DNA of 64,000 nucleotides from an uncultured Rubripirellula sp. (GTDB taxonomy: Bacteria; Planctomycetota; Planctomycetia; Pirellulales; Pirellulaceae). The DNA lies in contig CALJHC010000042.1 of NCBI GenBank assembly GCA_938075415.1, positions 62,001-126,000 on the forward strand. Direction: 5' to 3'. The translations under genes and the position numbers were made by a program. Of this stretch, positions 54,596-64,000 are shown one piece after another; within the stretch, counting starts at the first letter, position 1, and each line of letters opens with the position of its first letter. Below the pieces are notes generated by a model that saw nothing but the letters and a program-made list of their open reading frames with translations, was not told where the DNA came from and ran no database searches.

Positions 54596-57500
54596 CTATT
54601 GTGCTGGTTGCTTTTCAGGTTCCAGCAGTTCTAGACCGTAGGAAACTCCTTTTTTGACTGCTGGGATGCCCACTGCCATCCATTCCGGTTCTGGGGCATC
54701 TTGCAAATAGTGATCGAAGAATTGCTGCATTCTCTTGGCAAAGTCAAGACGGTTGTAATCGTCCATGACCCAGTGTGGCTCACCGTTATAGTTAAGCATC
54801 CACGCCGGTCTTCCCAGTCTGCGCAACGCGACAAACAACTCAATTCCCTGGTACCACGGAACAGCCCCGTCCTGATCGTTGTGTAAGATCAAAAGGGGAG
54901 TATTGATCTGATCAGCGTAGAACAGCGGCGAATTAGATACATACTTGTCTCTGGCTGACCAAAGATCTTCGCCAATGCGACTTTGGGTACGTTCGTACTG
55001 AAACATTCGGCTTAGTCCGCTGCCCCAGCGAATGCCTCCATAAGCGCTGGTCATGTTGCTTACCGGTGCGCCAGATTCTGCGCAGGCGAATCGGTCCGTT
55101 TGTGTCACGAGGTAGGCTGTTTGGTAGCCGCCCCAGCTGTGTCCCTGAATACCAATTTTGCTCTCGCGTACAAAGCCCTGCTCAACCAAGTGATCAACAC
55201 CCGGTAGTATTGCGTTGACAGCGCTTGGTCCCGGTTGGCCAGTTTTGTAAGGAATGTCCGGGATGAATACCAGGTATCCACGACTAACGTAGAAGCTATG
55301 GCAAATGATGGAGCGTCCCGCGGCAGGCGTGTAGTATCGATGGAGATTATCTGAATTGCGTTCGTAGAAATAAACCATCATGGGATATTTTTTGGAGGCA
55401 TCAAAGTTGTCAGGTTTCATGAGGATTCCATCCAGCTTCTGCCCATCCGATGCCTTCCAATGCACTAGCTCTGCAGTGCCCCACGAGTAGTCGTCCTGCT
55501 GCGGGTTGATGTCACTGACTCGTGTGATTTCATCAAAGTTAACGGTGCTGGTCCAAAGGTCACCACACATTTGAAAGGTGCTGCGAGTGAAAACAACACG
55601 GTCACTTTGTTTTGCTTTTTTTAGTCCAGTGACACTCTCCTCGAGCATGATCAGCTGTCTGATGTTTCTTTGCGATTCCTTTTCGCTTTTAGCGTTCAAA
55701 TCAAGTTCAAAATATCCACTTGCTTTGGTCTTGGTGTGAAATGCCGAGAGAACCATCGGTTTTGTTGGTTCAATTGCAATTTGCTCGGGGTCCAGTCGCG
55801 TTGCGCGAAAACGGAGGGATTCTTTTCTTCCGATACCGTTGGTAAGGCAGGTGGCTGGTTGTTGACCCGTTGGGTCAAGCTGCCAAAGATCATAGCGATC
55901 GTAAATTAATAAACCTTCGTCCCTCGGAAGCCAGCCTCCACTTCCGTACGCTCTGGCTAGGTTTGGTGTATCGTGTAATTCATTCTGAAGCGGATGCTTG
56001 ATGCCGCGACTGATCTGAATTGGTTTCGCTTTGGCACTTTGTGTTGCTTGCGCGAACCATTGCTTTTTTTCTGCATCAAACCACACGATGTACTTGCCTT
56101 CTGGTGACATCGCAGCGGTCCATTTCACTTTTTCCGATACGCGCTGTCGTACGCCGGTATCAAGGTTCACGAGATAAATGTCTTGAAAGCCCGGGTAGTC
56201 CCAAGACAATGTCCGCCGATAAGGCATGTTGGTATTTGCCACAGCGATGTTGGCATTGGAGCGGAAATCGATGTCCACGGTGGGGATGTGACGATTGGCT
56301 AGCTGAACGACCTTCTTACTTTTCATCACATAAGCGGCTCGGTAATCACGTTTCCGCTCTGTTTCAGCTCGCAATAATTGCTGTGGCTGTAACTGTGGGT
56401 CTTTCCAGTGCCATAAATCAAGGTTTGCCTTTTTGCTTTCTTTTGCACTGTTTACTTCGTTGTTTCCGCCAGCTCCCTTGCGTTGTTTGATTGTCTGATC
56501 AGGAATCGGTGCGGTATCAAAGTACAGGCGTTTGTCATCGTCAGAGAAGCGAAGGCTTGTATCAGGCGAGATCCACCACTGCTGGGGAATGCCGCTAACA
56601 CCTTCGCTTGCAATTTTTTTGGTTGAGGAACCTTTCGTCGCTCTGAGGTAGATACTCCAGCCGTCGGTCTCCGCAGCGTCATCGTCCTTTTTTGTGAGAA
56701 ACGCGAGCTGTGTTTCACCATTGGAGAATGTGAGGCCTTTGTATCGTCCGAGTCCGCTCAGAAGCGTGGTCTGCTTGAAAGTGTTGAGATTTAGGAGATG
56801 GACCCCCTCGGAAAGCGACTCGTTGTGATCTTCGTTTTTCTTCGCCTTCTTTTGGTCGGACGAAGCAGGTTGCTGTCTTGCGACAGTGATGAACGCCAGA
56901 TAATTCCCCTTTTCTGAAAATGCACACTCAAGCACATTCGGAAATGCTCGTTGGATTCCGGTGTTTAAATCAATCAAAAGCAACGGGGTACCGTCGGGTC
57001 TTTTCTTTTTGGAATTACCAGAGTCGTCTTTCGAATCTTCTGTCTTTTCAGGGCTCTTAGCGACTGACTTGGTTTCCGAATTCTGACTCGTCTCGGCACC
57101 CGCCCCCTCACCGCGCTCTTTCGCTAGGGACTCACGACTTTTCAGTTTGAGGGGCGCCGCTTTTTGTTCCAGACCCTGCCTTGTGACCTGATAGGTTTCC
57201 CTTTTTTCTTTCAATACTTTCAGTTCGCTGGTTCCGGAATTATTCTCAAGCAGGCAGGCCAACCACTCGCCGTTGTCGCTGGCTGTGCTGAACGTTTTAA
57301 CATCCGCAACGGTTTGTATTTTTCCTGATGAGAGTTCCAGGTATTGCAGTTCAGGCTTGTCCGGCTTTTGGCTGGTTTGGTCTCCGGTTGGTGACTTCTT
57401 CGGCGGTGTTATTCGGTAAATTGCAAAGCGACTGTCATGCGTGAAGATGCTTCCGGTAGCGCGTGGTACGGAGTATCGTTTTCCGTTTTCGCAATGAAGG

Positions 57501-57730
57501 AAGTGGGTTGTGGACTCGCCATCAATTGCGCCATTTTGGACGGTGTACATGATCCAGTGACCATCCTCGGACAGCTTTTCTCTCGAGACGGTATTCCAGA
57601 GTCCGTAGGCGTCGTGGTCGAGGCTTTTCTTCGTAATGTCTTGACCGTGAACTCGATCGAGCTCGCAGACAAAAGTCAGCAGTAACAATAATCCAGTTTT
57701 TACCGCGTTTCGGGTCTGGCCAACGGTCAT
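54596..57730 (-). CDS. Exported S9 prolyl oligopeptidase-family peptidase
   Basis: A 1044-residue protein with a signal peptide (KTGLLLLLTFVCELDRVHG) and GGAGCG as ribosome binding site. The first 750 residues form the beta-propeller part, interrupted by a highly charged Lys/Glu/Ser-rich stretch (about 190-245). The C-terminal alpha/beta hydrolase has nucleophile Ser865 in GHSWGGY, the Asp in LHNDQDGAVPW and the His in GEPHWVMDD, the catalytic triad of the S9 family. Family members remove or cleave peptides at the C-terminal side of Pro or other residues. The propeller usually limits substrates to peptides. It probably digests peptides in the periplasm alongside the M19 dipeptidase. Confidence 0.92.
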   Translation of the reverse strand: MTVGQTRNAVKTGLLLLLTFVCELDRVHGQDITKKSLDHDAYGLWNTVSREKLSEDGHWIMYTVQNGAIDGESTTHFLHCENGKRYSVPRATGSIFTHDSRFAIYRITPPKKSPTGDQTSQKPDKPELQYLELSSGKIQTVADVKTFSTASDNGEWLACLLENNSGTSELKVLKEKRETYQVTRQGLEQKAAPLKLKSRESLAKERGEGAGAETSQNSETKSVAKSPEKTEDSKDDSGNSKKKRPDGTPLLLIDLNTGIQRAFPNVLECAFSEKGNYLAFITVARQQPASSDQKKAKKNEDHNESLSEGVHLLNLNTFKQTTLLSGLGRYKGLTFSNGETQLAFLTKKDDDAAETDGWSIYLRATKGSSTKKIASEGVSGIPQQWWISPDTSLRFSDDDKRLYFDTAPIPDQTIKQRKGAGGNNEVNSAKESKKANLDLWHWKDPQLQPQQLLRAETERKRDYRAAYVMKSKKVVQLANRHIPTVDIDFRSNANIAVANTNMPYRRTLSWDYPGFQDIYLVNLDTGVRQRVSEKVKWTAAMSPEGKYIVWFDAEKKQWFAQATQSAKAKPIQISRGIKHPLQNELHDTPNLARAYGSGGWLPRDEGLLIYDRYDLWQLDPTGQQPATCLTNGIGRKESLRFRATRLDPEQIAIEPTKPMVLSAFHTKTKASGYFELDLNAKSEKESQRNIRQLIMLEESVTGLKKAKQSDRVVFTRSTFQMCGDLWTSTVNFDEITRVSDINPQQDDYSWGTAELVHWKASDGQKLDGILMKPDNFDASKKYPMMVYFYERNSDNLHRYYTPAAGRSIICHSFYVSRGYLVFIPDIPYKTGQPGPSAVNAILPGVDHLVEQGFVRESKIGIQGHSWGGYQTAYLVTQTDRFACAESGAPVSNMTSAYGGIRWGSGLSRMFQYERTQSRIGEDLWSARDKYVSNSPLFYADQINTPLLILHNDQDGAVPWYQGIELFVALRRLGRPAWMLNYNGEPHWVMDDYNRLDFAKRMQQFFDHYLQDAPEPEWMAVGIPAVKKGVSYGLELLEPEKQPAQ

Positions 57731-58750
57731 CTATTTCGCTCCAGGTCGTGAGAAACGTACATCGAACGAGAATAGTCCGTCTGTCTCGGATTTCGACTCC
57801 GCACGCATTTTTAGAGTCTGGAAAGAGAGTTTTCGCCATTTCCACGGCCAAGCCATCGCAAAAGTAGGGCTTGTAGTGACGTGAGGGTGATATGGCAAAG
57901 GAAAAACAGCTTCCGTTGTCCGCCTGGTATCCGACGCCTAGGACTGGATTGCCTTGGATTTGGGGAGCGAATGTTACAGGGAAATCATCGGAGTTGATCG
58001 CGCCTTTCAGCCGTCATCGATTAGGTTGGAACGGTTTCAGGGAGTGTTTTAGTGAAACAGCCGCGGTCCGTTACGACCAGAGTAACGGGGGGGCCACCAA
58101 GGAGTGGACCGAAAACTGGGTGGTGGCAACGAGGACATTTCGACAAGTCAATTATTGCTGCTGGCGTTCAAGTGGTGAGAGACATCAGGCCAGCGTTTGG
58201 AGGAGAGTTCCTGTCTGTACTGTTGACAATTCAGACATGCTTAAACTGCCATGACGGCGTTTCTTGTCCGTTTTGGCGGGTAGTGATGATGGAATCGCGT
58301 GTGGTGACCGACCTGCTTGATTGAATCGATGGCACGTCTCCGACGCATGCCCTGTGAATGAACAAGCCTTGGGCTTGACCATTTTTATTTGGTCATCGAG
58401 AGCTGTTTTTAGAAGACGCGAGTTCGTATACGCTCGGTCTGCACGCAGTGGTCGTTTGAACAAAACGAATCAACGCTCAATAGATGTGCAGCACCTCTGC
58501 TGACGGACCACCACGTGAATTAGGCCACGGCTCGATAGAAAAGTGGTTAGTCTCCGGGGACTACCTTTCACCGTTCCATTTAAAAGTTGGCATACAGTCT
58601 GTCGACGAATGAGAATTCAACAAAATGGTATCTCCCGGTAAATCCCTACCGGGTTCAAGTCACTCCCCATCCGTGCCAATATCTCCATGGAATTGAGATC
58701 GCCGAAAGGTGAGTTTGGTGACCCACTGGGTAAGTGACTGGCGAGCAGGA
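57731..58750. other. Long intergenic region, no gene supported
   Basis: About 1 kb between the S9 and VWA genes. The ORF at 57892-58254 (120 codons) has no recognisable domain and overlaps another ORF in a different frame. A 7-base stem (CCCGGTA at 58634-58640 with TACCGGG at 58647-58653) is followed by GGTTCAAGTC, which looks like a tRNA T-loop, but no cloverleaf can be formed. Confidence 0.4.
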
Positions 58751-59968
58751 TTATTTGACCTCGAAACCGAATTCTTCTAACTGTGTTTCGACAGAATTAC
58801 CAATCGCTTCACCAAACGTTGCATCCGCTGGTGCCGGTGACGCTTTCTGCTGAGCATCCAGGAAGTCAGCACGGAGTTTGTTTGCCTCGGAAATCTTTTT
58901 TTGGATTTCCGCACGCTTGGTAGCCATCATTGCAACATGGTTTTTCCTCTGTTGCAGTGTCATTTTTTGCATCTCTTCTGGCAATAACTCCACTGAGATC
59001 TTATCGAGGACCTTGCTATCGACCTTAAGTGAATCGACAAGATCACGACCGCGATTGGAGTAAGCTTGCCCGGCCTTCGTGGCGATCCTGCTAATACTCG
59101 CACCGGCGCTGATCGCATTCTGGTCCTGTTTGACTTGGTTTTCTGCAAGCGATTTTCGCTGCGTATTCTCCCCGTACCAAAGGTAGGTACGATTTAGCTC
59201 GACGTTCAACTGAATGATGATCGGATCTTGAGGGGTTTTGATCTGTTCGACCTTGCGATCCTGATTGATATTCATGAATTTACCTTCAGCAAGATCGGCT
59301 CCGCGCTTCCAGCCACCTGCAACGCCCCGGTCATAATTACCGCAATGGATCGTATTGACGATAATACCGTTTTCGATTGCCGCTCTGCAGCTTTCCTCGT
59401 AACGAACTTCCCCTTGATTAAAGGGTTCATTCCCAGCGATGTAAATCGCCTTGTAGGCGTTGCGTTTTGTGCTCCAGTCCAAGCGTGCGATTGCCTGTTC
59501 GATAACTGCACCACAGTACTCGTCACCCCCATCGGTCTCGAGTGTAAAGAGGCCCTCCGAAACTTTATCCAAGTCATCAGTCAATTGGACGACTTGCCGG
59601 AGGTAATCCTCGGAGGCGGGTAACTTACTATTTCCATATTCAAACACTGCCACCCGCATCATGGGCTTCTGCCCGTTTCGCTCCGCCTCAGCAATTTGTT
59701 GAACAATTGTCCAGAGTTGGTTTCTCGCCTGAGAGATCAGTCCGTCCATTGAGTTGGAGGTGTCGAGAAGGATGGCAAGGTCGACTGCAGGCCGCTTTCC
59801 GCCGTTGGACTTTTTCTTTTTCTTTGCGTTTGCATTTTCGCTTTTAGTTTTTTCGGTTTTCTCTGCCCCATCGATGAATGCGTCACCGGCATCGCACATG
59901 AAAACGGGATTGAGGAAAAGAGACCAGAGCAAAAAGATCGCGTTTTTTTGATTCACTAAAGTTCGCAT
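58751..59968 (-). CDS. Exported von Willebrand factor A domain protein
   Basis: A 405-residue protein. The signal segment (IFLLWSLFLNPVFMC) is followed by a Lys-rich patch and the VWA domain (about 62-275). The MIDAS metal-site DxSxS is intact at Asp69, Ser71 and Ser73 (DLAILLDTSNSMDGL), and DGGDEYCGAVIEQAI carries the second conserved Thr/Asp region. The C-terminal third is helical and charged (coiled-coil-like, KMTLQQRKNHVAMMATKRAEI). VWA domains bind proteins through the metal. Anchoring is uncertain: the Cys in FMC could be a weak lipobox, otherwise it is secreted. Partner unknown. Confidence 0.9.
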   Translation of the reverse strand: MRTLVNQKNAIFLLWSLFLNPVFMCDAGDAFIDGAEKTEKTKSENANAKKKKKSNGGKRPAVDLAILLDTSNSMDGLISQARNQLWTIVQQIAEAERNGQKPMMRVAVFEYGNSKLPASEDYLRQVVQLTDDLDKVSEGLFTLETDGGDEYCGAVIEQAIARLDWSTKRNAYKAIYIAGNEPFNQGEVRYEESCRAAIENGIIVNTIHCGNYDRGVAGGWKRGADLAEGKFMNINQDRKVEQIKTPQDPIIIQLNVELNRTYLWYGENTQRKSLAENQVKQDQNAISAGASISRIATKAGQAYSNRGRDLVDSLKVDSKVLDKISVELLPEEMQKMTLQQRKNHVAMMATKRAEIQKKISEANKLRADFLDAQQKASPAPADATFGEAIGNSVETQLEEFGFEVK

Positions 59969-60390
59969 GATTTCTTCTCCGCGATGGGATTGGATTTGAG
60001 TCGTCCACCTATGGGTAACTCAAAGATGCATTGAAGTTAGACGGAAGGGGACTTCAGCTTGATTTGTCTCTGGCCAGTGCCCGTGTATTCGTAAAGGGAG
60101 GTAGATCGCCGTTGCGTGACAGGGACCTTCTGCGCATTCTATCGCATTTTGAATCGCTCGAGCAAATAAATTGGGTGCGAATCATTAGGGGCTGATCAGA
60201 TTGTCAAAGTAAGCGGAGACTGCTTGATGTTCATTTTATGGACGTTTGGAGCGAACGTTCGAGTTTGGCGATTTCAATCAAGCCGCTATTTTTGGGGCAG
60301 AATGATTCGATATCGTGGTGGACATCGCCGCCGACCCCAATGTTGATTGGTCGGGTTATAATTTTGCAACACAAACAGGGAGAGAGGTTG
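59969..60390. other. Divergent upstream region, no gene seen
   Basis: About 420 bases between the VWA gene (minus) and the CxxCH/cyclase-like gene (plus). The plus-strand reading frame is open from 60238, but the coding start is placed at 60391 where a ribosome binding site and signal peptide begin. Confidence 0.45.
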
Positions 60391-61455
60391 ATGACAAGAA
60401 TGTTCCAAGCTGTTGCATTGATTTTATTAACGCTGCCGGTAACGTGGGGCACGGAGGAGGCGGTCGTTACGCTTGCCAACGTTCCGGATGATTCCGCCAT
60501 CACCGCCGAGGGCCCTCTAAGTCGTGTGTATTCCCCAATACAAGCCGCGAAGTATCTTGATATTGCGTCACTCAACTGGCAGAAAGATCGGAAGTGCGTG
60601 ACTTGCCACACCAACATGGCTTATTTGATGGCCCGGCCAGCTCTCGAGAAACAGCTCAGGAGTTCAGGGGAGGTGAGGACTTTTTTTGAAAGTCAGCACA
60701 CTGAGCTATGGAACTCAGAAGTCAAGAAGCTGCGAGCAGGGATGTATCAACCGGTCGTGATTGCCACTGGCTTAGCTTTTCATGATGCGAAAACCACCGG
60801 TAAGCTTTCTGAGGTCGCTAGGTCGGCCCTTGACACCATGTGGGAAACACAACGGGTGGATGGTGGTTGGACGTGGGCAAAATGCGGATGGGCACCTATG
60901 GAGATTGATGATCATTACGGTGTGACCCTCGCAGCACTCGCAGTGGGAATTGCGCCATCAAATTACGCCGAAACAGAACGTGCAAAAAGGGGAATCGAGG
61001 GAATCAGAAAATTTCTTGCGGCGACTGACGCCCCTTCGCTGCATCATCGAATGATGATCGCCTGGGCTTCTGTTCACCTGAATGACCTGATGGATGAAAT
61101 GGGTCGTAATCAAGTTCGAGAGGAATTTCTAACACAGCAGTTGCCTGATGGAGGGTGGTCGACGGCCGGTTTGCTGTCTGACTGGACTGAGTTTAAGAGA
61201 AAAGACGGAAAGCCACAGGATTTGGAGACAAGTGATGCATACGCCACGGGTCTGGTTGTTCTTCTGTCTCGTGAACTAGGAACTCCGGTTAATGATCAAC
61301 GATTGCAGGCGGCGATACTTTGGCTGAAAACCAATCAGCGCGTTAGTGGCCAATGGTTCACGCGATCACCCTCTAAGGACAGTAAACATTATTTCACCAA
61401 TATTGGAAGCGCGTTTGCCATCCTTGCCCTGCAATCATGTGGGACCATTGAATAA
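60391..61455 (+). CDS. Exported CxxCH protein with terpene-cyclase-like alpha/alpha repeats
   Basis: 354 residues from the ATG at 60391, chosen because GGGAGAGAGG precedes it and MTRMFQAVALILLTLPVTWG is a signal peptide; the open frame begins 51 codons earlier. A single CVTCH motif lies at 69-73 (DRKCVTCHTNMAYLM). The rest is helical with three QxxDGGW-like turns (QRVDGGWTWAKCGW, QLPDGGWSTAG and QRVSGQWF), as in squalene cyclase/prenyltransferase repeats. The catalytic DXDD of cyclases is not seen, so this is a structural, not enzymatic, resemblance. One heme motif with a (alpha/alpha)6-like barrel suggests an exported binding or redox protein of planctomycete type. Confidence 0.78.
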   Translation: MTRMFQAVALILLTLPVTWGTEEAVVTLANVPDDSAITAEGPLSRVYSPIQAAKYLDIASLNWQKDRKCVTCHTNMAYLMARPALEKQLRSSGEVRTFFESQHTELWNSEVKKLRAGMYQPVVIATGLAFHDAKTTGKLSEVARSALDTMWETQRVDGGWTWAKCGWAPMEIDDHYGVTLAALAVGIAPSNYAETERAKRGIEGIRKFLAATDAPSLHHRMMIAWASVHLNDLMDEMGRNQVREEFLTQQLPDGGWSTAGLLSDWTEFKRKDGKPQDLETSDAYATGLVVLLSRELGTPVNDQRLQAAILWLKTNQRVSGQWFTRSPSKDSKHYFTNIGSAFAILALQSCGTIE

Positions 61456-61561
61456 AGGTTTAATGTCTTCGTCCCGCTAGTCCGATGCGGTGGCAACGTG
61501 TTTGATATGAAGTTTTGTTGTCTCTATCCGCCCCGCAACCAGTAAAGTTCGTCTAAACAAT

Positions 61562-64000
61562 ATGAAAATTGCGACTGCCATTTTTGCATTTGTCGTCTCC
61601 GGCTGTCTTTCCGCTGCGAGCCAGGAGCGGCGTCTGATGACAAATGGTCGATACACGGTCGGTAACCAGTCAGGGAAGTCCGCTTCGATCCGAATCGCAA
61701 ACCTCAACGGGGATCAACATCTGGATCTGGTGGTTGCCAATGGGCGTCACTGGCCACAACCTAATTATTTGTTTTTTAATCAAGGTCGGGGGAGTTTTAC
61801 GGTCCAGCGACAAATCGGCTTGGATGGGTGTACAAGTTATGCTGCCGAACCGGCCGACTTGGATGGCGATGGAGATGTTGATTTGGCAATTGGTAACGAT
61901 CGAGCCCCGAATCAAATCTTTCTTAATGATGGCGATGGGAATTTTATTTTATCTGGGACTTTTGGTGAACCATCTAGTGTTCGAAGTCTGACCATCAGCG
62001 ATCTCGACCAAGATGGTGATCCTGACATTCTGACCACATGTCGGGGCAGGCAGAATCAAATCTTTCTCAACGACGGCAGTGGTCAATTTCCTCAGTCCAA
62101 GGAATTTGGTCCCGAGGGAAGTTCAACCATCGATGTCGCCGTCGTCGATTGGAACTTGGATGGCCATCTGGATCTGGTTCTCGCCAATCGGGACAGTCAG
62201 GCTAACTGCATCTTGATCAATGATGGTGACCTGAACTTTGAGACTGTCATACCGTTGGGAGCATCGCGAAGCGCAACACGTGCCGTAGCGGTGGCTGATC
62301 TGAGTGGTGATGGCTTCGCTGATTTGGTGTTTGGTAACATCGGTCAAGCGAATGAGATTTATCTTGCGGATGGCGAGGGCGGTCTGGGTGAAACGGTCCG
62401 GTTCGGAAGTGACGGTGATGCGACTTATTGCTTGGCCATTGCCGATATGGATCATAACGGCAGTCTCGACATTGTCACCGGTAATGTAGCGGCGCAGAAT
62501 GCCGTTTTTCTTAATAAAGGTGATGGCACAGCCTTCTCGGTGTTTGCTTTTGGTTCCAGCGAAACGGCGACTTATGGATTGGACGTGGGCGATCTGGATG
62601 GTGACACGTTTCCTGAGGTTGTTGTTGCTAATTCAGATAGTCCAAATCAGATTTTTTTGAACCGACCAGGAGTTGCTGAGTCGAATCAGAAGGCTGTACT
62701 TAGTTCTGTGCCGTTGGTGGAATCCGAGCCAGCAGTCGGTTCGGATTCCAATGGCACCGCCAGTCGTTGGCTTCCATTCGACAGTTCGGCACGCCGATCC
62801 GTGAAGGGTTCGACGGAATTCGCTATTTCGTGGAACGTTTCCGGAAATGGAGACGACGAAACACGAGTTCGCTGGAAAGCACCCGTGCCTGGTTTAGGGC
62901 ACTCCAGTCCGGTGATCGTAGGGGATAGGATTTTCCTGTTAACCGCAATCGCTGGAGACGGCGTTGCGCCACTTCAAGTTGGGCGAGGCGGTCAGCCCGA
63001 CGCTGCTGACGATCAGGGTGAACAAAGTTGGGTTGTTCTTTGCTACGATCGCAGTAGCGGTAAGGAAGTGTGGCGGCGAATTGCTAAACGGGATGTGCCT
63101 CGAGCCACTCGCCACGCGAAGGCCACACATGCGAATACGAGTGTGGCGACTGATTCGGAAAATCTAGTTGCTTTTTTTGGATCTGAGGGCCTGCACTGCT
63201 ACGATCTCGACGGCAATCTGAGATGGAGTCGAGATCTTGGTGTGATCAACATCAGCAAGTATGGAATTGGTTGGGGATTTGCTAGTTCTCCGGTTATCCA
63301 CGACGATCGTATCGTTTTGGTTTGTGACGATCCTGACAATCCGTTTCTCGCTGCATTTGATCTGTCCGACGGCAAAGAGATTTGGAGAACGTCGCGACGT
63401 GGTGTGAGTGAACGAAGTTGGAGCACACCACTGGTTCAGGGAGACGGAGCAGAAAGCCAAGTGGTAGTCAATGGATGGCCGTGGATTGTTTCTTACCATC
63501 TTGAAACCGGTGAGGAGCGTTGGCGTATTCGGGGTGGTGGTGACAATCCCGTTCCAACACCGTTTGAAGCCGATGGTAATATTTACGTCACCAATTCGCA
63601 CGGCGCCGAGTCACCTATCTTCGTGGTTCGTCCCTCAGCCACCGGTGATGTGACGCCGCCCGAATCAACTGGTACGAACGATTCAGTGATTTGGAGCACG
63701 AGACGCGGGGGATCCTATATGTCGACTCCGGTTATTCATTCGGGATACCTCTATCTCGGAAATACCAACGGCGTGATCCGTTGCTTCGATGCAAAAACCG
63801 GTGAAAAAATTTATGAGAAGCGGCTGGGTACCGGGGCATCGATTTATGCGTCATTGGTCTCCGTCGATGGCAAGATTTATTGCGCCTCAGAGAACGGAAA
63901 AGTTTATGTGCTTCAAGCGGGGAGCGAATTTAAGATTCTCGCCGAGAATCAGATGAGTGACCCTTGCTTTGCGACCCCCGCATGCATGGACGGAATACTC
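61562..64000 (+). CDS. Exported FG-GAP/VCBS beta-propeller fused to a PQQ-like (BamB-like) propeller, 3' end outside window
   Basis: The frame runs open from the ATG at 61562 to the window end, 813 codons so far, with no stop. The N-terminus MKIATAIFAFVVSGCLSA is a signal peptide with lipobox-like VSGC. The first part (about 25-370) has at least seven FG-GAP/VCBS repeats with Asp-rich calcium loops such as DLDGDGDVDLAIGND, DLDQDGDPDILT and DMDHNGSLDIVTGN. The second part (about 440-813) has PQQ/BamB-like repeats (GHSSPVIVGDRIFLLT, SSPVIHDDRIVLV, YMSTPVIHSGYLYLG, FDAKTGEKIYEK, CASENGKVYVLQ). An exported ligand-, protein- or substrate-binding role is likely; an intact PQQ enzyme cannot be claimed. 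Confidence 0.9.
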   Translation, partial: MKIATAIFAFVVSGCLSAASQERRLMTNGRYTVGNQSGKSASIRIANLNGDQHLDLVVANGRHWPQPNYLFFNQGRGSFTVQRQIGLDGCTSYAAEPADLDGDGDVDLAIGNDRAPNQIFLNDGDGNFILSGTFGEPSSVRSLTISDLDQDGDPDILTTCRGRQNQIFLNDGSGQFPQSKEFGPEGSSTIDVAVVDWNLDGHLDLVLANRDSQANCILINDGDLNFETVIPLGASRSATRAVAVADLSGDGFADLVFGNIGQANEIYLADGEGGLGETVRFGSDGDATYCLAIADMDHNGSLDIVTGNVAAQNAVFLNKGDGTAFSVFAFGSSETATYGLDVGDLDGDTFPEVVVANSDSPNQIFLNRPGVAESNQKAVLSSVPLVESEPAVGSDSNGTASRWLPFDSSARRSVKGSTEFAISWNVSGNGDDETRVRWKAPVPGLGHSSPVIVGDRIFLLTAIAGDGVAPLQVGRGGQPDAADDQGEQSWVVLCYDRSSGKEVWRRIAKRDVPRATRHAKATHANTSVATDSENLVAFFGSEGLHCYDLDGNLRWSRDLGVINISKYGIGWGFASSPVIHDDRIVLVCDDPDNPFLAAFDLSDGKEIWRTSRRGVSERSWSTPLVQGDGAESQVVVNGWPWIVSYHLETGEERWRIRGGGDNPVPTPFEADGNIYVTNSHGAESPIFVVRPSATGDVTPPESTGTNDSVIWSTRRGGSYMSTPVIHSGYLYLGNTNGVIRCFDAKTGEKIYEKRLGTGASIYASLVSVDGKIYCASENGKVYVLQAGSEFKILAENQMSDPCFATPACMDGIL

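Noticed and set aside
57892..58324. 120- and 90-codon overlapping plus-strand ORFs
   Set aside because: Neither shows a recognised domain, and they overlap in different frames; left as possible decayed DNA.
58634..58690. tRNA-like 3' end (GGTTCAAGTC preceded by a stem, ending in GTGCCA)
   Set aside because: No matching acceptor 5' strand, D-arm or anticodon arm could be found, so it is not a tRNA and no attachment site can be supported.

Overview
The window looks like chromosome of a marine-type member of the Planctomycetota, probably Pirellulales (Rhodopirellula/Blastopirellula-like). This rests on gene families almost confined to that phylum: paired DUF1592/DUF1588/DUF1585 cytochrome-like proteins with DUF1552 partners, a PSCyt1-DUF1549-DUF1553 (PSD1) protein with a DUF1501 partner, a DUF1559 pseudopilin-like protein, a tandem GYF_2 protein, a PEP-CTERM protein and a giant exoprotein ending in a dockerin-like repeat. 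Gene density is low, with many 300-1200 base gaps holding short tandem repeats and hairpins. No tRNA, rRNA, CRISPR array, transposase or phage gene was seen.

Layout. 1-9.6 kb: the 3' part of a giant secreted protein with PKD-like domains, about 52 copies of a 20-residue Gly/Asp-rich repeat, a metzincin protease motif, PPC and cadherin-like domains and a dockerin-like end. 10-19 kb: a membrane Ser/Thr kinase with TPR-like tail, a PEP-CTERM protein, a GYF_2/zinc-ribbon membrane protein and a DUF1559 protein. 19.6-25 kb: a DUF1592-type/DUF1552 gene pair, the decayed 3' end of a second DUF1592-type gene, and a small secreted protein. 25.4-31 kb: a VOC-fold lipoprotein, a Cys/His-rich membrane protein, a lone Flp-type pilin, a MerC-like protein and an aminotransferase. 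31-39 kb: a sugar dehydrogenase-like/diheme fusion, an M19 dipeptidase, and a transglutaminase-like/alpha-beta hydrolase fusion in an operon with a CBM9-like protein. 40-46.5 kb: the PSD1/DUF1501 operon and an FMN alpha-hydroxy acid dehydrogenase. 47-60 kb, minus strand: a second DUF1592/DUF1552 set in reversed order, a PhoD-like phosphatase, an S9 peptidase and a VWA protein. 60.4-64 kb: a CxxCH/terpene-cyclase-like protein and a two-propeller protein cut by the window end.

How they may work together: most products carry Sec, Tat or lipoprotein signals, so the region is mainly an envelope and exoprotein locus. Five proteins have CxxCH motifs (two each in four, one in the fifth), and three sit beside a DUF1552 or DUF1501 partner. 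Together with the peptidases, esterase-like domain and carbohydrate-binding-like domains this suggests oxidation and breakdown of complex biopolymers at the cell surface. That is inference; the DUF families have no settled biochemical role that I can state.

The most unusual items are the A/B-alternating repeat array of the giant protein, the DUF1592-family relic, a 63-base two-tier hairpin between divergent genes at 35.5 kb, repeated T-L-D/E-T motifs in the kinase N-terminus, and five unrelated short tandem arrays in the gaps.
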